Shown one piece after another: positions 21,351 to 33,395 of a DNA stretch of 64,000 nt. This DNA is from Chara braunii (taxonomy: Eukaryota > Streptophyta > Charophyceae > Charales > Characeae): contig BFEA01000167.1 of the NCBI GenBank assembly GCA_003427395.1, positions 1,988,821 to 2,052,820 on the forward strand, read 5' to 3'. Position numbers and translations under genes: made by a program. The notes below the pieces were generated by a model. That model did not search any database. It saw nothing but the letters and a program-made list of their open reading frames with translations, and was not told where the DNA came from. The number at the start of each line of letters is the position of its first letter. Positions within the stretch are counted from its first letter, which is position 1.

Positions 21351-24300
21351 ATATTCACCCTCATTAGTAGTATATTTTCCACCCACCTCCCCAGTCAATC
21401 GCCCCTCATCACCACTTACCCAACTTCCCTCCCACCTTTCCCGTATGCACACCCACTCCCTGCTCGGATCTCCTCTCCCCTTCCCTTCTCCCCCACTTGC
21501 CCCGCATCCTACACCATACGTCCCTTCCCTCTACCACTACCCACCATGACTCCTCACGCGTACCCCTTCCCAACAAATTGCTAGACAAAACCCGCAGTCC
21601 CCTGCACAAATGATCCTACGAAACACTCCGCCCCCACCATTTCTTACTGTTCCTCACTCCCTACAGGCGCGCTCAATCCCCCCTCCCCTCTTCTCTTCTT
21701 TTCAGTTACCCCTCACTTGACGCTCAACCCATTTTGATTGATCATCACTAATGACTTCTCCTCTATGCCTGTTTTCAAAGGTAAAAGGGAAATGAGAACG
21801 TACTCCCCTCCTCCGGTTATAAAACGTAGCAACGCATGATGTCGCTCGATCTCAACATATATGCACGCAAAGGACAGGACGGATTCTTACTCTGCGCCAG
21901 CTCGACTCAGGCTACAGAAATAATGTATAAGGGTTGGAATCATGGGCGCACTGGCGAGCAAACCACGGCTAGCCTAGGACTGACGAATTGAAGAAAGGTT
22001 TATCGCCTCGGCATAAAAATATATCTAATACCACATCAAAGTGTAGGAAGAAGGTGCAATGACTATCTAGATTTTACCCTCTTTTACTATCGTATCAGTA
22101 ACCCCCTGGCTACCCCCACTCCTTGCTAAACCCTAGAGAAAACGTTATTTTGACTCATGGTCTCACTCTAAAACTAGTCGCTTACTCAACTAGAATATGT
22201 TTGACTATGGGTTCATCCTCCTCCTATCGGCAAATGTGAGTGTTTTAATCCTGATTCTTTTGTGTTTTTTTTCGTATACTCTCTCGTAAGTGTGCGCAAT
22301 AAATCCCTCAGGCGTAAGGTCGCAAACAGCGAAGAAAGTTTCAGACCGGATTCGTACTTATGAATCACGTCAGCCGCACGGATTGAGCGGCAAGTGTCGG
22401 TAGTAAAGACAGAAAGTCGAAGGGTGGTTATGAAAAGAAAGTGGTCGATGTGGCGAGAAGGGGATTGTGAGGAGATATAGCAAGGGGATTGTAAGAAAGT
22501 GTGCGCAAGAAAGAGGGAATGAGGAAATAATGTGTACAAGGTGGGGTCTAATTAAGGGAAATGATTAGCATAGGACGAAGCACATCAATGATGCATCCTT
22601 GTTGATGATGCGCACGGTAACATGTGGATCGTAGCGACAGGGGACCAAGATTTGTAGAAGATACAACAGGAGGAGGGAGGGTATACTATGACTATGTCAT
22701 GATGTCGGGGCAAGGGCAGTTTTTAAAAAAAAACTTTCTCGGATAAAGGCTAAGAAATACCTAACGGGGTCAGTTGTACTATGGAAAGTTAGGTACCAAA
22801 GATGGCGACTGGAAGGTTTTTTGTGAGTGACGGGCTGGTAGATGCGCATTGTTTCCGCAATATTCTAGGCATTATAAGGAGCCTTTTGTTTTTGTTTTTA
22901 TTTTATTTATTAATTATTATTATTTTTATTATTTTATTAATTTTTTATTTTTTATTTTTTATTTTTCAACTTTTTTTAAGTTTTTTAATATTTTTATTTT
23001 CAACTATGTCGTCGCACAGGTAGTAGTCAAACAAGACCCCGTCCTTTATGCCCATAAGCTACTTCTACTTCCCTAGTATCATTTTTCGTTTTTTGCCATC
23101 GTCATGACAAGTACGTAGTACTATCCAAAAACATATAATCATGACAGGCGCCTAATCTCACCATGAGCGCATGCTCAAAACATAAGTCATTGTTGTCACA
23201 AGGGAATTTCATGGATAATGTTTGAACAGACACCATCGTTATTCCTCTGGGCCAGCTTATGAGAAGATTTGTAGGAGATAATGGTGGGGAATAATTGACA
23301 TGGGCAGCAGAAATATCAGAGATGCTATACTGGAGGATTGCAGCTGGTAGAAAAAAAGGGGGGGTCGTGTTGGTAGTGGAAACTCAATAGTGTGTGTAAC
23401 TCAAGATAGTGAAGATAGCAAGGTGGCGGATCAAGATGACAACAAAAATTGTGTTATTTATCTTTTTGTCCCAAATTGATAAAACGTTTCCTCTACTTTG
23501 CCTCCCCCGCACTCCCCCATCCTTAACCCCCCCCGCCTATTCCCTTCCCGCATATACAATTTTTTGCACCCCACCCCACACCCTTTCTTCACTTACGACC
23601 TCCACCCACTCATGTATATGATTATCGCGATAATGTAATATACAGTAATACACGAGACGTCAGAAAATGTCGTGGTAGTAAGAATGGGCCAAGGAAACTA
23701 AGATTGAAAGCGTAAAGGATACATGTAGGACATGAATAGTAAGTATCCTGTCATTCTGATTTTCCCTTTTTTTTCCCCTCAATTCAAATGTTATTCTCCT
23801 GTACAACATGGTTGTTCTGACCGTGTTTGCTCTTGCCTTATATTTTATGTAGCACCATGATGTTGATCTCGACTCTCTTTTGAGTAATTTAGGCAATGGA
23901 CACAGACTGACCACACTAGACACTTCATCTAAACAATTGATAGAGCCTGTTTTAAATACTTAGTTGCTCGTCCTTCCTTCCTGCTGTTTTTTATTTTTAT
24001 TTTAAACAGAGATACCTCGATAGAACTCTATTGATTTATCATACCTATTACAAATTTTTCTTTGTATTCACGCATGTGTAAGCATCCAGTATAAGGAACC
24101 TTATGATGAAGCTGGGATGGTAGTAGTAACGAAAAGCAGATAGTGAGAAACCATATCAAAGAAATATGAGAGAACGATGCAAGGATAGAAGAAAGTAAGG
24201 AAATGACACCACATGGATGTAGTATGAATCAATAAGAATTCCACATAACAGACTGACGTAGTGACAAGTAAACTGAGATACCGAATGATGAAACACGTAC

Positions 24301-24820
24301 GTGATGAAATGGCAGAAAATAGAATTGCTAAGGATAGCACTGATAGAAGGTGTAACCATGTATTGAACAAGCACTCAGTAGACTGTGCTTAATCAACAAA
24401 CGAAATAAACAATCTCCCATGATCATAATATATGGCCGCGCAGCAACACCGACTGGAATCCCAGATAAGCATCGCACCAACAACATAATCATACACGCCA
24501 CAGTCGCCTCAGAATAAATGGTGACCTAGCATACAGGCCACCAATCCTCCACCACTACTTTATGACCATGCCAACATTGCAAGTCGCAACAGAGTGCGCG
24601 GTACTAGTATACAAAGCAGTATAACATAATAAGAGAATAGGCATCGATGTAGTCTTAGAAAGAGAACGAATATGATACCACTAGGGGAAGATGATGATGA
24701 ATTATCTATACGTCACGAAATGCTGAATAAACCATTTAGTGGACGGATAATTCCTTTTCTACCCCCCTAGCAACATACATATATTACTGTCTAACATAAC
24801 CCGCTTACATAATATATAAA
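21351..24820. other. no gene recognised
   Basis: About 3.5 kb with no ORF beyond ~110 residues and no motif. A T-rich block at 22880-23000 (TTTTTATTATTTTATT-like) gives a hydrophobic artefact ORF. Pyrimidine-rich stretches recur (21400-21720, 23480-23610). Confidence 0.45.
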
Positions 24821-25450
24821 ATGGGTGGACCACACATCACAAACAAGAAATATGATCCTAGCTTCTATACGCATGGCATATACCTCTTCTCTGCCAAATC
24901 ACAAACAAAGAAAGAGTACACCAACTGTACCCAACCACGCAGCAAACAAGATCCACATATCCAAAGAAGTCTGCCAACCAACAAAACCGTCACACCAAAC
25001 AACCATACACAAACATACAACATCAGCACATCCCATCTCATTCCACCTATACAAAGGTCCCTGCCCTCCTTGCACACCAGTACTCCTAGAATACAGCCCC
25101 TCCCAACAAACGCTTTCCAACGTCCCAAGCACCACAACAACGTAGATACCATGCAATATTGCGCCCCAGGCTTCGCGCACTTCCTCCGACACACACACAA
25201 AAAATTATCGTTCTTCCCCAAAAAATTCTTTGTGCATGACACACACATGATTAATCCCCGACCATGGAAAAGTTTCCGAACAAAAACGCATCCCTTCCGC
25301 ACGCGTAAGTCGAACAAAAATACAGTATACCATCATACCTCTCCAACCTCCTACAACCGATATGACGGCCAAAATCAACCCCCACTCGCCCCTAACCCTC
25401 GCCCACTAATCCTGAAGAAACACCAGCATAGTACTCCCCCGTGGACGTAA
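24821..25450 (+). other. 209-residue open frame, unassigned
   Basis: A plus-strand frame of 209 residues has an Asn/Thr/Pro/His-rich composition and no recognised domain. It lies in the G-poor, C-rich tract, where stop codons are rare on this strand. It could be part of element C, but chance is the simpler reading. Confidence 0.25.
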
Positions 25451-25513
25451 CCTCAAAAACCCGCCACATTGGCACAATCACAATGCCCAGCTCCACCTCG
25501 TCCTACCCTTTCA

Positions 25514-26083
25514 TCACATATCAAAACGTAACTCTCCTTGCATGTAAGGACGGCCCACCAATGGAGGATCCAGAATGGCCTCCCACTCCACTAAACCAGC
25601 CATACGACCGTCATGCTCCATAGCCACCACCGATAATAGCATACGGACGATTTTTTCCACAATATCGTCACCTGCACCCACATGAGCATTAGGTACATCC
25701 TCATGCATCTTCGTCACATACACTATTGCGTCACGAAGGTCGTCTCCCGCATATCCCAGCCCCGCGTTAAACCGTAGGACATACTCCCCCTGAGCATCCA
25801 CCTCATAACGACGATACCCCTTACGAGTCACGACAGTAACAAAAGTAAACTCCCGATTCAATGCTACATCCTGATACTCTGATAGCTCATAAACCATCAT
25901 GGTCCTCCCATACACGTGACCACGACACACTAGCGTAACCGCCATCTCTCCATGTGCACTGCCGCACCGATAAGCCCCCGGAAAACTTGAACGCGGTTTT
26001 TTTCCCCCCGCGCGAGAAAATCCCTTTCCACTCCCTGCACACTTCAAAAGCGCGAACACCTCCTCACTCATGCGCACAAGCAT
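25514..26083 (-). CDS. hypothetical protein, ~189 residues
   Basis: An unbroken minus-strand frame runs from the ATG at 26083 (an in-frame stop lies 21 bp upstream, in TAAGGTGTAGTGG) to a stop at 25514. Unlike nearby frames it has a balanced, protein-like composition. A basic Gly/Ser/Lys segment (around residues 18-32) is followed by an alternating hydrophobic region including MAVTLVCRGHVYGRTMMVYE and FVTVVTRKGYRRYEV, then DDLRDAIVYVTKMHEDV and an acidic DDIVEKIVRMLLSVV helix-like stretch. I do not recognise the family. It runs antisense to the surrounding C-rich plus strand. It could be a captured host gene inside element C or an independent gene. No TATA or poly(A) signal was assigned. Confidence 0.4.
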   Translation of the reverse strand: MLVRMSEEVFALLKCAGSGKGFSRAGGKKPRSSFPGAYRCGSAHGEMAVTLVCRGHVYGRTMMVYELSEYQDVALNREFTFVTVVTRKGYRRYEVDAQGEYVLRFNAGLGYAGDDLRDAIVYVTKMHEDVPNAHVGAGDDIVEKIVRMLLSVVAMEHDGRMAGLVEWEAILDPPLVGRPYMQGELRFDM

Positions 26084-26897
26084 ATCCTCCACTACACCTT
26101 ACACTGTTCTTATAGCTACCACTAGACCCTACCGCAGTATCACATCACACACGACCAATGCGTCTCATCTGCATATTCCTCCCCTTGCAACTAAAAATAG
26201 AAAAAACACCCCCACCTCCTTCCGGTAACCACTTACAGTACAGCCCCCCCCTACAGCCCGACGAACTCCCACGACTTATAAAATCAAAAATAAAAATGTA
26301 GTAATAAATTTTCATTCCTCCCCCCCCCCAAAAAAAACAAACCAACTGTCCACTATAACCTGTACACTGACCATGACATCCCCAGTTCTATACGGCGCAC
26401 ATGCCACCCCGTACCTGGTCCTACACAACCAACGGTACCTAGACACACGTGTACATCCATAACCTCCCTCCCCCCAAGTACCATGATTCACGGATACCTC
26501 CTTGCCCGAATGTGCATGCCCTTCGCACACCCAGAAAAACCCTCCCGCACATATGCAGTCCACACCGGACTACAAACACGAGTCCATCCTGACTGCACCG
26601 CGCACCGGTCACGGTTAACTCCCCAACTCCTCTCTGCTAGACGTAAACCCATTTTTTTCCTGTTTTGTTCACATACTATGGTTGTTGAGCTCACCTCACC
26701 ACACACACACCCATGCTATGGTCCTCCCCCCCCCCTTTTTTTTCCCTTGTTTTGTTTCCTTTTCCAAAAACCAGCCATTCGCATACCATGTTTCTTTTGA
26801 ACTTACTACACTACCCATATCCACCTCACTCGCAAACGTATAACACACATTGGCCCAATACTAACACTCAATCCCATGCATCGATTGATCGCTCACC
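26084..26897. other. no gene recognised
   Basis: C-rich plus strand with homopolymer runs (C and A near 26320, C and T near 26730). A pyrimidine tract ending CTCACCTTGCAG at 26903 resembles a splice acceptor placed directly before the next open frame. Confidence 0.4.
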
Positions 26898-26903
26898 TTG
26901 CAG

Positions 26904-28091
26904 AACGAATCCGACGGCAACGCCGGCTGGCACACCGAGCTCATCGAGAATGTGCGGCCCTTCACCCACCTCGCGCCTCCCAGCATCCACGCGCAGATTG
27001 CCATGCTCGCGCTTCCGCAAGCGGTTTTCCACAGAGTCCATGCCGCTTCCAACTCACAGGCACCATTCCTCGTCGAGAATCTCCTTTTCTTCGACTGGGC
27101 TATCATCCTGGGGAAATGGAAGCCCCTCCTAGGAGACGAAGATGCAGTCATCAAGACCTTTGCCCGGGATATCAACTCAATCATCCAACAGGCTGCCAAG
27201 CAAAATCATGACATGGACAAAATTGTGGCCACTACCGAGAAGGCCATCCTGGATATGCATGGCTTCAGCTCATCGCACATCCCCGTGGCTGGGGATGTAA
27301 GTAACGCTTACGAATCCAGTGAACACAAACTCAAAGTCGCCGAACAAATGAACCTCTCCCAAGCCGAAATGGATTGGTACATCCAAAGGGTGGCTGAGAG
27401 ATAACAGCTAGCCGCCAAACCGATACCCTGCACCCCCACACCCCGCAGATCCAACAATTTCAAAATGTCCCCCGATGCCCCCTTCATCCCATTACAGACA
27501 TCTCGATGGATCGAGAATGTCAGCGCCCAGTTTGAGAACAAACTCTGGCGCATGAATTTTTTCAACCACTCCGCTTCCATCTCCATCCAAGCCTATACCG
27601 CCCTAGCCAACCTCTCACCCAAAGATCTTGACGAATGCAGGAAAGATGCTGCCAAAGGCACCATCACCTTCCCCCCTGGCAAGTTGCACCTTAACTGCAA
27701 CTTCCCAAGCCTCGCCCCACTCGATAACACCAAATGCTCCAAATGCCAACCTGTCTTGCACACCAAAACTATCCAGAAACCCACTGATGACGTCTTTGAG
27801 TTCAAGAAGTTGCGGAACTGTGGCAGGCCGTATCTCAGATGCTCCTGCCCTTCGCAAAATGGGTCGATCACATGGTTCGACCACATGTTGTGGTTCTACA
27901 TAGCTAATCTCGACATCTTCGAGACTGGCATTCCCTCATATCGTATGAGGTGGATAGAACTCCTCGACAAATTCCAGAATGAGTGGAAGAAGCCTATAAA
28001 AATACAGGTCACCTTCCTCTACATGCGGAGACATATGATGAACCTCACACATCTCATTGCTGCCAATCCTCGTACAATGCTTCACAGCTGA
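26904..28091 (+). pseudogene. upstream ORF of element C, unknown protein, one in-frame stop
   Basis: A single plus-strand frame runs from about 26904 to 28091, broken only by TAA at 27402 (AER-stop-QLAAK, plausibly a former CAA Gln). The first part contains LIENVRPFTHLAPPSIHAQI and a predicted helical stretch ending IVATTEKAILDMHG. The second part has WRMNFFNHSASISIQAYTAL, then a Cys-rich segment with CSKC, RNCGRPYLRCSCP spacing that could bind zinc. The composition looks coding, with little low complexity. The family was not recognised. A pyrimidine-rich acceptor precedes the start. It shares strand and composition with the reverse transcriptase at 30358, so an accessory protein of that element is the likely reading. 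Confidence 0.5.
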
Positions 28092-29197
28092 TTGACAGAG
28101 CTCCGTACTCCACCATGCCCTTCGCCAACAGCTTCGCAGCTACACTCATCCCGCAAACCACTAATAAGCAGCACCCAACCCCTTCCTCTGCTAACAAACG
28201 TGAAGACCCACCCTCCTCGAACATCATCCAGAGAAGCAGACACAGTCAAGTAACTATCCCATTCGCAAACACACAACCATCACCGCGAACAGCCAACACT
28301 TCCATGGACACCCCCACCACGACCAACGCTCAACCATCTGAGAGACCACACACTGCCCCCACCCGCGCCCCCACCCCTACACAACAACAACTCCATGCCG
28401 CCACCACAATCCACCATGCAGCTACCAACATCACCACCACTGCCACACCAGCCACAACACTCCCCAACGCCGCTGCCACAAATGCTTCACACAAAACGAG
28501 ACGCGGAAATATCCAAGCAAACAAAAGATCACAGAAAGGAAGATGGGAAAAGAGAAAAGAGAAACTCGCAGCAATAAGGAGGGCGCAGCAGCAGCACACT
28601 GCACCGCAGGCACAGCAACAGCAGCAAGACTCACCTGCGCAACAGCAACAGCCTGCACCAACCCAACTGCAGCAGCAGCAAGCTCCTCCTACACAGGCTG
28701 GCAACAACCCACACCGTAATTCAAATGCACAGGCACTACAATTCCTCCAAAGCATCCTCCAGCTCCCCCCACGACAACCCCCACTCCTGCCACTACCCAC
28801 CAATCCTCCCACAAACACGCGCATCACATCACAGCCAGCGCCCCTGCGAGCCTCCTGGCTCCCCACTCTCGCCAACTTCCTGACGCAACACATCAGCCCG
28901 CACAACCCAATCCCTGAAAAAATCCCCATCTCGCCACCGCCACAGGGTACTCGCCCACACAATCCAATTATCCTCGCCTCCCCCTCCCCGGACACCCCCC
29001 CAAGAGCTGTCAACCCCATTAGCTTCCTCCTAGAACCGTATGATGTGGAATGCTCCCTGATCGATCCCAATATAGACGAAAGGTACACCACAAACGTTGT
29101 ACAAGAAACACCCGACATCCACAGCCTCTCCGAGACCATCAGGCACAACCTGACCGAGCAATTCGCCAGCGAAGGACTCTCCCTCACAGAAGACTGA
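28086..29197 (+). pseudogene. Gln/Pro/Thr-rich continuation of the element C upstream ORF
   Basis: After a frameshift near 28080 an open frame continues to 29197. It is Ala/Thr/Pro-rich to about residue 150, then has a basic patch (KTRRGNIQANKRSQKGR and WEKRKEKLAAIRRAQQ) that could bind nucleic acid. Poly-Gln tracts of CAG and CAA codons follow, then a Pro-rich segment, and it ends with a more ordered acidic tail (FLLEPYDVECSLIDPNIDER). It may be the C-terminal half of the preceding protein or a separate ORF. The frame may owe part of its openness to base composition. Confidence 0.45.
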
Positions 29198-29559
29198 AGG
29201 ATCATGGCACCCTACCACCAAGACTCAAGGATAACTCAGGCCGCCACAATGCTTAACAAGGGGTCCGACTTCACTACAACATCCTCCAGGCAGGCGCACA
29301 AGTCAAGATGGCAATGGTACTCATAGCGCTTCCACTACCTCCGTCCGGATACATGACAAAAGATCACTTCCAAGATCAACCCTCCACGCTATGGCTCCAC
29401 CACTAGTTCAGAGGAATTCTACAGGGATGCTCCATCATGCACAGCAACATGATACTGCTCCCTGAAACAGTCATTGTTGTAGCAACAAAGTCTTCCTCCT
29501 TCTCCCTGGCTCCCCCCAATTTTCTTCCCTCTCCCCCCCTCTCGCTCTCCCCTTCTCTT
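29198..29559. other. no gene recognised
   Basis: Spacer after the Q-rich frame. It becomes strongly pyrimidine-rich from about 29490. Confidence 0.4.
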
Positions 29560-29905
29560 CTTGCTCTTCCGTAGGCTAGAATAACACAGCACTTTATGAA
29601 CTGTTGTTTTTCCATTGTTTATGTAGGACACTAGGACTCTGATGCAGCCTCCGAACTGCATACCCTCCTTTCCCTTGTAGTCATAAGAGCTTCATGTTCA
29701 CTCTTACGTGTTCACTCCATCCACATATTTTTCTTTCTTCTCTCTGGCCCCCCCATTCTATGTCTTTACTCCTCCATAGGCTTGAATAACACAACACTCC
29801 TTACTGTGCAGTTTTTTTCTAAAAAGACTGTTGAAAAACACTGGAACTCTGGTGCAGCCTCGAAACTGCATGACCTCCTTTTTTGTTTTGCCTCAATAAA
29901 CCAAG
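29560..29905. repeat. ~207-bp direct duplication in the element C spacer
   Basis: TAGGCTNGAATAACACARCAC occurs near 29572 and 29778. Both copies are followed by ACTNTGRTGCAGCCTCNRAA and by CTCCTTT-type pyrimidine tracts. The two copies have diverged substantially. Confidence 0.65.
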
Positions 29906-30357
29906 GAAACACTCCTGTGTCCGCAAAAACATTTAGCATTATGACACCAGACTCTTCCTCCGAAGCTATGATCCCCCACCACCCCTTTTTCTCTCTCTCT
30001 CCCACCCTCTCTCTCTCTCTTCTTACTCCCCCATAAACTAGCCCACTCTATACACTCGACCTTCGGAAACCTTCCCACCATCCATACTGCTGATACAAAC
30101 ATACTCGCCCCGCACCCCCAACCCCAACTCGACTACAAATCTCCTCACCCTAGCCCCCAACGTTCTCTAAAAACACACCAACTTGAACACCACAATGAAA
30201 CGACTACCCCCTAGTCCCCACCTCACCTATACTACACGATCCTCAACCCCCCCCCCCAACCCATTGTCTCCCCCCCAGAAAAAAACCCCACCCAAACAAA
30301 CAGCACACACTCCCCTTTCGCTCTTTAAAACTCACCTCTTGTTTGCTGTCCTTGCAG
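29906..30357. other. possible intron end before the reverse transcriptase
   Basis: C-rich, low-complexity sequence ending in GTTTGCTGTCCTTGCAG (30341-30357), a good plant-type acceptor with a pyrimidine tract. The RT frame begins in phase right after it. No matching donor was identified. Confidence 0.4.
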
Positions 30358-32426
30358 GTCCTCCCGGACGAACTACTTCGGATGCCACACGGTAGAGTTG
30401 GTTGGCGTAGAAAAAATGAACCAATAAAACATACCATCCACATACACTACTCTAACCACTTGTTTGAAAGAATCAAGGTTAAAAAAATATTTAAACTCCT
30501 TCTCAATAAGCACAACCCTCAACACGCGCATGCTATCGACGAAATCACCTATGGCTGGACCTATGACAACCACATCTCAAACCGCCTCTACAGACATGCT
30601 GCCATCTTCTCCAAATTTGACCTCCAAAAATGGCACCAAGAACAGGGACAACGATGTTTTTGCCAGCACCCCCGATGGCTAAACTACACCACAGACTTAG
30701 CCAATGGCCTCCTTCCCCAATATATGGAACCACACGTAGTTACAATGGACACGACTATCATCAAGAATCCCACGCTAAAAGCTCTCTTAGGTAACGGACT
30801 CAACCACATCCCTCCCGTCCCACTCGACCCAGAACCTATCAAGAAAGAATGCCACAAAGCATGGGAAACAGACCCTAAGCATCATCTCCCAACAATTCAG
30901 CATCAACACAGATAATTTCACCACACAACACAAGAACTCACCAAAATACTCGCTAATTATCTGCAAAGGTACCCAAAGAAATCAGCACCAAACTTACACG
31001 ATCCCGCACTCCAAAACGAAATTAGATTCTTCACAAAACACTTTTATATGGCCGGTGCAAACAAAGCACCCACCACCCCTGTAATCTGCTGCAAAAACCT
31101 ACTTCGTTTTTTTGCCTTACAATGGCTCTAAGGCACTGATTTCACACCCTGCCCACTAACACACCAGCAACTCACAGATGATCTCAAACACGAAATCTCT
31201 ACCCGCTTCCCAGGGATCCCACTTGGCAAACCTACAATTCCTTACCTCTTCGCCACATATAAAAAGCATAAGAACACATTCAGATGGTTTACAAATGCCG
31301 CTGATGTAGTCTTCACACCACTAGCAGACCTCTGCGCCACAATACTGAACAAATTAAAACATGAAGTCCAGACCCACTGTGGAATTCTGTCTCAAGACAC
31401 ACAGGAAAAAATAGGGCACCATGTCCCCTTCTGGTGGATCATCGATTCCACTACAGACTACATCTACAACCTCCCCCAGAAAATCGACTTCATCTTTGTT
31501 GCTGACATTACCAGATGCTACGAAACTATCCCAACAGACGACTCGGAAGATGGTCTACCACGTGCTGTTAGATTTTTTGTTCTGCTTGCCTTTGCCCATG
31601 CCAGAAAAAGCAATGGGAGAAACACCATTCTCTACTGTAGCACACGCAACCTTAACGACAAAACCAAATTTGAATGCTTATGGGTTTTCCCATCACACAA
31701 CACATACCTTCCACTCCATCCTGAAACCATAATTGCCATGAACACATGACTCATAAAAAATGCGTACACATCCCTCGGCAACCATACATGGAGACAAAAA
31801 CTTGGCATTCCCATGGGGGTAAGTTGTGCACCCCTCTGGTGTAACCTATACTTCTTCATGTACGAGTACAAATTCATGAAGAAGTTATGCCATACCAGGA
31901 ACCAACACCTCCTACCCCTGTTCTCCAACGTATTCAGATACTTTGATGATCTTCACATCATCAACAACCCCCTCATCCCCAAGTTCCTCAACCCAGAAAT
32001 AATATCCCCAAGAAGTGCTTACTATTTATACCCGCTAAAATACGTCACAATCAATGATCAAACCCGATACTCTACCATTGTGAGCAAAATATAGGTACCG
32101 AATGTGACTTCCTCAATGTCAACATCAAAATCAATTATCTTAGCAACAACACTTACACCACCACAAAATTTGACAAAATAAACCTCCTCCATTTCCATAT
32201 TATCAAACTTATAAAATTCCAATCCAACAGACCCATAGCACAATCAGTAAAAACTCTCATCCCACAAATTGTCACCATCATGACCATTGACACCGAACCA
32301 GTCAATGCTGCCCTACACATCTCCAATTTAATCGAAACAATGACCCAAAATGGCTTTCCACGACCAAGATGCATGCAAATTATAGACCTTGTACTGCAAA
32401 ACCCAGCACCATACCAACCCTTCAGA
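30358..32426 (+). pseudogene. reverse transcriptase of a Penelope-like retroelement (element C)
   Basis: One frame from 30358 to 32094, then a shifted frame to 32426, reads as a reverse transcriptase. The N-terminal region has IHIHYSNHLFERIKVKKIF, a CFCQHP Cys pair, and HVVTMDTTIIKNPTLKALL. The palm contains PTIPYLFATYKKHK, a FVADITRCYETIP segment carrying the first catalytic Asp, the primer-grip-side motif GIPMGVSCAPLWCNLYFFMYE, and the catalytic box FRYFDDLHII. FLNVNIKI and TTTKFDK follow. These signatures match the RT type of Penelope-like elements with GIPMG and RYxDD boxes, rather than Gypsy, Copia or L1. In-frame stops at about 30913, 31128 and 31747, the frameshift near 32094, and the LTR of element D at 32427 leave it non-functional and cut off its C terminus. 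No GIY-YIG endonuclease was found. The Penelope assignment is inference from motif pattern. Confidence 0.7.
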
Positions 32427-32444
32427 TGTTAAGCTGCTAAACTG

Positions 32445-32740
32445 TGGAGTTGCTGTTCAGCAAGGCCCATTCAGGCGGGCCCATTTATAGAGTTGTTGTT
32501 GTTCAGTCACGCCCATTCAGGCGGGCCCCTATATCGAGTTGACTGTTGTTCAGCCGGGCCCATTCAGGCGCGCCCCTATATCGACTTGAGTGCTGTTCAG
32601 CCAGACCCATTCAGGCGGGCCCTATATAAAGTTGTTGCCCTTCAGTCGGGCCCATTCAGGTGGTCCCTTATATCGAGTTGATCGCTGTTCGTCCGGCCCC
32701 ATTCAGGCAGGCCCCTATATTGAGCTGGTTGCCACCGGCT
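32445..32740 (+). repeat. ~46-bp tandem repeat in U3 of element D
   Basis: About six imperfect units read GTTCAGYCGGGCCCATTCAG followed by GCGGGCCCCTATATCGAG. Each contains two GGGCCC palindromes and a TATATA-like core. Such U3 arrays often act as promoter or enhancer modules, though this is untested here. The right LTR has the same array at about 49670-49940 with a different number and spacing of units. Confidence 0.8.
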
Positions 32741-32786
32741 TGGCTGAAGGGTATATTGAGGTGCTGCCCTCTCCGACCCTATCGAG

Positions 32787-33395
32787 TTGGGTTATTTTCC
32801 TGAGTTGCTGATATCCCCCTTTATCACCAGGACACCACTGTTTGGTGTAACCGCTTGCCAGGGGCATTTTACCTTACTTTGTAGATTGGTCAAGCTGGCT
32901 CCCCAACATGAGACGGCCCCCACATGGGGTAAGCTGGTTGAGAAGTTCTGTTATCGACACATTGGACATCAGAGCTTCGTTATTAGGGCCAATGAGTCCC
33001 CCACATCGAGATACACATTGGTGATCACTTATCACGTGAGAGATGTTGGGCAGGGAATAAAGGGAGTCAGCTATGACCGGATCGCCGACTATATTTTCCG
33101 CAAGGAGAGTTACTAGAGGGAACACTGGCTACACGTGGTGTTTCCCCAGGTCCCCTTTGCACCATGCGGTGCTCTCTTTGACTTTGATGACTGTAATCCA
33201 AAACCGTTGAGCAGAGGTGGCAGCAGGGAAAAGAGACATCCAGACAGGAGGATAAGGAGCGAGGTGGCCAGATCCGGGATACCTATTACCATCTGCTTAC
33301 AGAGGTCAGAGACAAACGAGTCACACCAAGAGCCTTGCTGCGTGAGTGACGTCGACTTGGGGGATCATTTTGACTTGGATACTCACAGGGATTGA
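32787..33395 (+). pseudogene. LTR-borne ORF 1 of element D, unknown protein
   Basis: A frame opens at 32787 and reads through protein-like sequence (LISPFITRTPLFGVTACQGH and TSRYTLVITYHVRDVGQGIK) to a TAG at 33114. It resumes in the same frame with REHWLHVVFPQVPFAPCGAL to a stop at 33393. The right LTR has the same TAG in the same place (ESY-stop-REHW) and an extra TGA earlier, at 50260. The shared stop predates the insertion, so either the protein ends there or the source copy was already broken. No family was recognised. Confidence 0.45.

Larger units (their letters stand above)
20599..32426 (+). mobile_element. element C: candidate Penelope-like retroelement with upstream ORFs and ribozyme
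   Basis: The proposed unit joins the hammerhead, the 26904-29197 ORFs and the RT because they share strand and the same C-rich, G-poor composition. Hammerheads and RTs co-occur in Penelope-like elements. The 12-kb span is long for that class and the interior may hold other insertions, so the left limit is uncertain. The right limit is set by the element D LTR. Confidence 0.4.

Noticed and set aside
21027-21584. 185-residue Ser/Leu/Pro ORF
   Set aside because: It lies wholly in a polypyrimidine tract and its composition is dictated by CT words.
22802-23076. Hydrophobic plus-strand ORFs as membrane proteins
   Set aside because: They translate a TTTTTATT-rich tract and have no motif or homologous frame.
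27297-27448. Intron GTAAGT ... CAG within the upstream ORF of element C
   Set aside because: Donor and acceptor look good, but splicing would change the reading frame, while the unspliced frame continues in phase with only one TAA. I prefer the unspliced reading.
30358-32426. L1-type LINE or Gypsy identity for the RT
   Set aside because: GIPMGVSCAP and FRYFDD boxes, the CFC...HVVT N-terminal segment and the absence of PR, RH or INT motifs do not fit Gypsy or L1.
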